A DNA stretch of 9,209 bases, taken from positions 1-9,209 of the forward strand of contig JUNU01000048.1 in the NCBI GenBank assembly GCA_001067655.1, given 5' to 3'. Positions 6,180 through 9,209 of the stretch are shown here, one piece after another. Within the stretch, counting starts at the first letter, position 1. Every line of letters begins with the position of its first letter. Under the pieces are notes generated by a model. It saw nothing but the letters and a program-made list of their open reading frames with translations, ran no database searches and had not been told where the DNA came from. The translations under genes were made by a program, and so were the position numbers. The stretch comes from Neisseria lactamica. Its GTDB lineage: Bacteria > Pseudomonadota > Gammaproteobacteria > Burkholderiales > Neisseriaceae.

Positions 6180-7223
6180 ATGACTTCAAAAACCTACACC
6201 CTGTCCCAAATCACAGCGCAGCTTGGCGGCGAATGGCGCGGCAAGGACATTTCCGTCGCCGCCGTGCGCCCGCTCGCAGACGCGCAGGCGGAACACATCA
6301 GCTTCCTCGCCAATCCGAAATACAAAGCCGAAGTCCACGACAGCAGCGCGGGTGCGGTCATCGTTTCTGCCAAAGCAGTGGACGAATTTGAAGGGCGCAA
6401 CCTGATTGTCGCCGACGACCCCTATCTCTATTTCGCCAAAGTCGCCCGCCTGTTTTCACCCATCGTCAAAGCGCGCGGCGGCATCCATCCAACCGCCGTC
6501 GTCGAAGAAAGTGCGACCGTTCCTGCCAGCTGCGAAATCGGCGCAAACGCCTACATCGGCGCGAACACCGTACTCGGTGAAGGCTGCCGCATCTTGGCAA
6601 ACGCCGTTGTCCAGCACGATTGCAAACTGGGCGACGAAGTCGTCCTGCATCCCAACGCCGTCGTTTATTACGGCTGTACACTGGGCAACCGCGTCGAAAT
6701 CCACAGCGGCGCAGTCATCGGCGCGGACGGATTCGGACTCGCCTTCGCCGGCGATTCATGGTTTAAAATCCCGCAAACCGGCGCGGTAACGCTGGGCGAC
6801 GACGTAGAAATCGGTTCGAACACCAACATCGACCGCGGCGCGATGAGCGACACCACCGTCGGCAACGGCACCAAAATCGACAACCAAGTCCAAATCGGAC
6901 ACAACTGCAAAATCGGTTCGCACACCGTCATCGCCGCCAAAACCGGCATCTCAGGCAGCGTTACCATCGGCAGCTACTGCATCATCGGCGGCGGCGTCGG
7001 TACGGTCGGACACATCGAAATTGCCGACAAAACCACCATCGGCGGCGGCACATCCGTGACCCACAGCATTACCGAAAGCGGCAAACACCTCGCCGGCATC
7101 TTCCCAATGTCCACCCATAAAGAATGGGCGCGCAACGCCGTTTACATCCACCGCTTAAGCGAAATGAACAAACGCCTCAAAACATTGGAAAACCGTCTGA
7201 GCGACAGCGAAAAAGACGAATAA
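6180..7223 (+). CDS. lpxD: UDP-3-O-(3-hydroxyacyl)glucosamine N-acyltransferase
   Basis: LpxD transfers a 3-hydroxyacyl chain from acyl carrier protein to the 2-amino group of UDP-3-O-acyl-glucosamine, the third step of lipid A synthesis, in the cytoplasm. The 347-residue length is typical. An N-terminal uridine-binding domain covers about residues 1-100 (LADAQAEHISFLANPKY). A left-handed beta helix of hexapeptide repeats follows (about 101-312). The catalytic His is H241 in QIGHNCKIG, with a second conserved H278 in GTVGHIEIAD. A C-terminal helix (KEWARNAVYIHRLSEMNKR) ends the protein. The ATG has no good ribosome site (only AAAG at 6163-6166), but the N-terminal sequence fits the family start. 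A promoter lies about 110 bases upstream. Sequence context with fabZ and lpxA confirms the role. Confidence 0.97.
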   Translation: MTSKTYTLSQITAQLGGEWRGKDISVAAVRPLADAQAEHISFLANPKYKAEVHDSSAGAVIVSAKAVDEFEGRNLIVADDPYLYFAKVARLFSPIVKARGGIHPTAVVEESATVPASCEIGANAYIGANTVLGEGCRILANAVVQHDCKLGDEVVLHPNAVVYYGCTLGNRVEIHSGAVIGADGFGLAFAGDSWFKIPQTGAVTLGDDVEIGSNTNIDRGAMSDTTVGNGTKIDNQVQIGHNCKIGSHTVIAAKTGISGSVTIGSYCIIGGGVGTVGHIEIADKTTIGGGTSVTHSITESGKHLAGIFPMSTHKEWARNAVYIHRLSEMNKRLKTLENRLSDSEKDE

Positions 7224-7266
7224 TCCCACAATCGGTTTACATGGCGGATGCGCTTTAAATCCCGAC

Positions 7267-7289
7267 AAAGCGGCAAAGCCTGCCGTTTT
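7267..7289 (+). terminator. Weak terminator-like hairpin between lpxD and fabZ
   Basis: AAAGCGGCA (7267-7275) pairs with TGCCGTTTT (7281-7289) through a 5-base loop, with one G-U pair, and ends in four T residues. An alternative stem uses GCTTTAAA (7252-7259) with TTTAAAGC (7287-7294), so two folds compete. This 124-base gap has no uptake core and no promoter that I can support. The hairpin may only attenuate. Confidence 0.4.
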
Positions 7290-7347
7290 AAAGCCCCCGC
7301 GATGAAACCGCCCAGCCAACCCCGAAATACCAAGGAATACGACGAAC

Positions 7348-7797
7348 ATGGACGTACAACTCCCCATCGAAGCCAAAGACATCCAAAAACTCATTCCCCA
7401 CCGCTATCCGTTTTTGCAACTCGACCGCATCACCGCCTTCGAGTCCATGAAAACCCTGACCGCAATTAAAAACGTCACCATGAACGAGCCGCAGTTCCAA
7501 GGCCATTTCCCCGACCTGCCCGTCATGCCCGGCGTACTCATCATCGAAGCCATGGCGCAAGCCTGCGGCACACTCGCCATCCTCAGCGAAGGCGGTCGCA
7601 AAGAAAACGAATTCTTCTTCTTCGCCGGCATAGACGAAGCCCGCTTCAAACGCCAAGTCATCCCCGGCGACCAACTCGTTTTCGAAGTCGAGCTGCTGAC
7701 CAACAAACGCGGCATCGGCAAATTCAGCGCCGTCGCCAAAGTGGACGGACAAGTCGCCGTCGAAGCCATCATCATGTGTGCCAAACGCGTGGTTTGA
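7348..7797 (+). CDS. fabZ: 3-hydroxyacyl-[acyl-carrier-protein] dehydratase FabZ
   Basis: FabZ removes water from (3R)-hydroxyacyl-ACP to form trans-2-enoyl-ACP in fatty acid elongation. It draws on the same hydroxyacyl-ACP pool that LpxA and LpxD use, so its activity balances phospholipid against lipid A synthesis. The protein has 149 residues with one hot-dog fold. The family motifs are IPHRYPFLQLDR (16-27) and QGHFPDLPVMPGVLIIEAMAQ. The catalytic pair is H53 and E67. The ATG follows AAGGAA (7332-7337) at a spacing of 10 bases. It lies between lpxD and lpxA, the common order in proteobacteria. Nothing unusual is visible. Confidence 0.97.
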   Translation: MDVQLPIEAKDIQKLIPHRYPFLQLDRITAFESMKTLTAIKNVTMNEPQFQGHFPDLPVMPGVLIIEAMAQACGTLAILSEGGRKENEFFFFAGIDEARFKRQVIPGDQLVFEVELLTNKRGIGKFSAVAKVDGQVAVEAIIMCAKRVV

Positions 7798-7809
7798 GTG
7801 TTCAGAAAA

Positions 7810-7836
7810 AGGTCGTCTGAAAGTTTCAGACGACCT
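7810..7836. terminator. Back-to-back uptake sequences between fabZ and lpxA
   Basis: AGGTCGTCTGAAA (7810-7822) and TTTCAGACGACCT (7824-7836) form an almost unbroken 27-base palindrome with a single G at the centre. In RNA the practical loop would be AAAGTTT with a 10-bp stem. Both copies are the full 12-base form. There is no U-run, and the essential lpxA gene follows closely, so full termination is unlikely. Confidence 0.55.
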
Positions 7837-7864
7837 GTTGCCGTCGCGCATCTTCGCGGCAACA
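7836..7864 (+). promoter_or_regulatory. Second hairpin directly before lpxA
   Basis: TGTTGCCG (7836-7843) pairs with CGGCAACA (7857-7864), an 8-bp perfect stem with a 13-base loop. It begins at the last base of the uptake hairpin and ends 18 bases before the lpxA start, leaving the ribosome site AAAGGA exposed. It could affect translation or mRNA stability. This is an inference. Confidence 0.45.
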
Positions 7865-7882
7865 CGACAGGAAAGGAAAAAC

Positions 7883-8659
7883 ATGACCCTCATCCACCCG
7901 ACCGCCGTTATTGACCCCAAAGCCGAACTTGACTCCAGTGTCAAAGTCGGCGCGTACACCGTCATCGGCCCCAACGTCCAAATCGGCGCGAACACCGAAA
8001 TCGGTCCGCATACCGTCATCAACGGACACACCACCATCGGCGAAAACAACCGTATTTTCCAATTTGCCAGCCTCGGCGAAATCCCGCAGGACAAAAAATA
8101 CCGCGACGAGCCGACCAAGCTGATTATCGGCAACGGCAACACCATCCGCGAATTCACCACTTTCAACCTCGGCACGGTAACCGGCATCGGCGAAACCCGC
8201 GTCGGCGACGACAACTGGATTATGGCGTATTGCCACCTCGCACACGACTGCGTCATCGGCAACCACACCATCTTCGCCAACAACGCCTCCCTCGCCGGAC
8301 ACGTTACCATCGGCGACTACGTCGTCTTGGGCGGCTACACGCTGGTGTTCCAGTTCTGCCAAATCGGCGATTACTCCATGACCGCCTTCGCCGCAGGCGT
8401 ACACAAAGACGTACCGCCTTATTTCATGGCGGCAGGCTACCGCGCCGAACCCGCAGGCATCAACAGCGAAGGCATGCGCCGCAACGGCTTCACCGCCGAG
8501 CAAATCGCCGCCGTCAAAGATGTGTATAAAACCATCTACCACCGCGGCATCCCGTTTGAAGAAGCCAAAGCCGACATCCTTCGTCGCGCCGAAACGCAAG
8601 CCGAGTTGGCGGTGTTTAAAAACTTCTTCGCCCAATCCACGCGCGGGATTATCCGCTGA
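7883..8659 (+). CDS. lpxA: UDP-N-acetylglucosamine acyltransferase LpxA
   Basis: LpxA carries out the first step of lipid A synthesis, moving a 3-hydroxyacyl chain from ACP to the 3-OH of UDP-GlcNAc in the cytoplasm. The chosen ATG gives 258 residues, the usual family length. It starts with IHPTAVIDPKAEL, and the AAAGGA ribosome site upstream is good. A longer in-frame start at 7778 would run into fabZ and add an unrelated leader. The left-handed beta helix of hexapeptide repeats spans about residues 3-185, with an alpha-helical C-terminus. The conserved HLAHDC motif gives H118 and the catalytic H121. The position that aligns by eye with the E. coli acyl-chain ruler G173 is F169. A short acyl chain is therefore likely. 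It is the last gene of the + strand cluster. Confidence 0.97.
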   Translation: MTLIHPTAVIDPKAELDSSVKVGAYTVIGPNVQIGANTEIGPHTVINGHTTIGENNRIFQFASLGEIPQDKKYRDEPTKLIIGNGNTIREFTTFNLGTVTGIGETRVGDDNWIMAYCHLAHDCVIGNHTIFANNASLAGHVTIGDYVVLGGYTLVFQFCQIGDYSMTAFAAGVHKDVPPYFMAAGYRAEPAGINSEGMRRNGFTAEQIAAVKDVYKTIYHRGIPFEEAKADILRRAETQAELAVFKNFFAQSTRGIIR

Positions 8660-8844
8660 TTGGGAGAAACCGTACCGACAGGCAGGATTAAGGGCTGAAA
8701 GCCGTAGCGGCGAATAGGTTTGAATAGAAACGTGGGTGCTGTCCGTAAGCCGTTTCAGACGACGTTGTCGCAACATCAGCCTTGTCCTTTTCCTGTTTGG
8801 CGCGGGAATGACTGCCGTCCAAACATTTGTCTTCAGTCCAATAG
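8660..8844. other. Non-coding gap after lpxA
   Basis: This 185-base stretch separates lpxA from the bidirectional terminator. I see no open reading frame with a convincing ribosome site and no terminator close to lpxA. It holds one unpaired uptake core on the minus strand (8754-8763, with GT after the core instead of CT). The lpxA message probably runs to the hairpin at 8845-8891. Confidence 0.5.
8754..8763 (-). repeat. Variant DNA uptake core downstream of lpxA
   Basis: GTCGTCTGAA core on the minus strand, preceded by AC instead of AG. It is unpaired within 80 bases. Confidence 0.8.
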
Positions 8845-8891
8845 AAAAGGTCGTCTGAAAACCGGGTAAACCAAGTTTCAGACGACCTTTT
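8845..8891. terminator. Bidirectional terminator between lpxA and the small lipoprotein gene
   Basis: AAAAGGTCGTCTGAAA (8845-8860) and TTTCAGACGACCTTTT (8876-8891) form a perfect 16-bp stem with a 15-base loop. Both strands end the hairpin with a run of four T residues. Its place between two convergent genes (lpxA on +, lipoprotein on -) fits a shared terminator. Each arm holds a full 12-base uptake sequence. It is the most terminator-like of the uptake-sequence pairs in the window. Confidence 0.75.
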
Positions 8892-8978
8892 GATTTTATG
8901 GCACGATGTTCGTCATGCGGATTTTAGGGGAATGGGGCGGCATCTTCTGCGTGGGCAATGCCTGCCGTTCCGCCCGCT

Positions 8979-9110
8979 TTAGTGGACGTGGCTGCTTTCT
9001 ACGCCGCCTTTGATTTCGCCATAGACTTGTGCAGAACTGCCTTGTCCGGATTGGGAGGCGCAGGCGTTGAGGAGCAGGAGGGCGGTGGTGAGGAAGATGA
9101 ATTTTTTCAT
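8979..9110 (-). CDS. Small predicted lipoprotein of unknown function (43 aa)
   Basis: I do not recognise this gene. The minus-strand frame begins ATG AAA AAA TTC and ends at TAA. An AAGGA ribosome site (9118-9122) lies 7 bases before the start. The first 17 residues, MKKFIFLTTALLLLNAC, form a lipoprotein signal: two lysines, a hydrophobic core and a lipobox LNAC with C17 as the acylated residue. N at -2 is less usual. The mature part is only 27 residues, with a Ser/Gly/Gln-rich linker and then VYGEIKGGVESSHVH at the C-terminus. It is bounded by a terminator downstream (8845-8891) and by a CREE end upstream that may carry its promoter. It is likely to be anchored in a membrane facing the periplasm. 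The signal, ribosome site and terminator together support a real gene. It does not belong to the usual lpxA neighbourhood known to me. Confidence 0.75.
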   Translation of the reverse strand: MKKFIFLTTALLLLNACASQSGQGSSAQVYGEIKGGVESSHVH

Positions 9111-9139
9111 GCTGGTTTCCTTTGGTTGGATGGGAGGGG

Positions 9140-9151
9140 AGGTCGTCTGAA
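9140..9151 (+). repeat. DNA uptake sequence upstream of the small lipoprotein gene
   Basis: Full 12-base AGGTCGTCTGAA lying between the CREE end and the lipoprotein ribosome site, so it would be in that gene's 5' leader. It is unpaired. Confidence 0.9.
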
Positions 9152-9156
9152 ACGCA

Positions 9157-9164
9157 ATAATATA
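9157..9164 (-). promoter_or_regulatory. Possible CREE-borne -10 box facing the small lipoprotein gene
   Basis: On the minus strand the CREE end TATA joins flanking bases to give TATATTAT, which contains TATATT (9159-9164) and TATTAT (9157-9162), each one base from TATAAT. It lies about 49 bases before the lipoprotein ATG. The -35 region inside the repeat (GTACTG) is weak. CREE-end promoters are known in Neisseria; this instance is inferred. Confidence 0.4.
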
Positions 9165-9209
9165 GTGGATTAACTTTAAACCAGTACGGCGTTGCCTCGC
9201 CTTAGCTCA
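9161..9209 (+). mobile_element. Correia repeat enclosed element (CREE), truncated by the window edge
   Basis: The sequence begins TATAGTGGATTAAC and continues through the CCAGTACGG and GTTGCCTCGCC blocks, then CTTAGCTCA. It is a CREE terminal repeat running out of the window. The first 43 bases equal the left-edge element in inverted orientation. The AGCTCA that follows marks the longer CREE form, which carries the internal insert with an IHF site in known examples. The two elements are therefore different subtypes. Confidence 0.88.

Noticed and set aside
7192..7201. ACCGTCTGAG near the end of lpxD as an uptake sequence
   Set aside because: It differs from both the local GTCGTCTGAA and the meningococcal GCCGTCTGAA cores at two positions or more.
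7236..7259. TTTACA with downstream TTTAAA as a fabZ promoter
   Set aside because: The spacing is only 12 bases, and no better -10 box lies at 16-18 bases.
7778..7882. 35-residue upstream extension of lpxA (ATG at 7778)
   Set aside because: It overlaps fabZ and crosses the two hairpins. The ATG at 7883 has a ribosome site and gives the normal LpxA length and N-terminus.
7288..8776. Long minus-strand frames opposite fabZ and lpxA (7288-8310 and 7826-8776)
   Set aside because: They mirror the repetitive hexapeptide coding of lpxA and fabZ and show no signal, motif or ribosome site of their own.
105..8888. Recurrent inverted GTCGTCTGAA copies as a CRISPR or other repeat array
   Set aside because: The copies are scattered with irregular spacing and orientation and are the known Neisseria uptake sequence.
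8958..9173. 71-codon + strand frame overlapping the small lipoprotein gene and entering the CREE
   Set aside because: It is opposite a frame with a good signal peptide and ribosome site, has an acidic low-complexity middle, and runs into a mobile repeat.

Overview
The window is a piece of a Neisseria chromosome. The clearest mark is the 10-base DNA uptake core GTCGTCTGAA, which I count 21 times on both strands; 16 copies have the full 12-base form AGGTCGTCTGAA. This is the uptake-sequence dialect reported for the N. mucosa / N. sicca / N. macacae group, not the ATGCCGTCTGAA form of meningococci and gonococci. The gene order and protein sequences also fit Neisseria. The species group is an inference from the dialect.

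Layout: a truncated Correia repeat enclosed element (CREE) lies at the left edge (1-62). It is followed by dxr (isoprenoid precursor synthesis), rseP (site-2 intramembrane protease), bamA (outer-membrane protein assembly), ompH/skp (periplasmic chaperone), lpxD, fabZ and lpxA (lipid A and fatty acid synthesis), all on the + strand. A convergent gene on the minus strand (8979-9110) encodes a 43-residue lipoprotein that I do not recognise. A second truncated CREE, in the opposite orientation, closes the window (9161-9209).

The seven large genes form the conserved envelope-biogenesis cluster. RseP is a membrane protease. BamA inserts beta-barrel proteins, and OmpH/Skp carries unfolded ones to it. 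LpxA and LpxD perform the two acylation steps of early lipid A synthesis. FabZ works on the same 3-hydroxyacyl-ACP pool that feeds those acylations. Dxr supplies isoprenoids needed for undecaprenyl carriers. All seven appear intact, with catalytic residues present.

Most intergenic gaps carry inverted pairs of uptake sequences that form perfect 10-16 bp hairpins. Good sigma-70-like promoters are visible before rseP (1423-1451) and before lpxD (6044-6072). Conventional intrinsic terminators are visible after bamA (5387-5415) and between the convergent lpxA and lipoprotein genes (8845-8891). The cluster is therefore probably several overlapping transcription units rather than one simple operon.

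I see no CRISPR array, phage, toxin-antitoxin or defence system, tRNA or rRNA. This is mostly a well-known housekeeping region. The least explained parts are the small lipoprotein gene, the CREE ends pointing inward at both borders, and the layered hairpins between genes.
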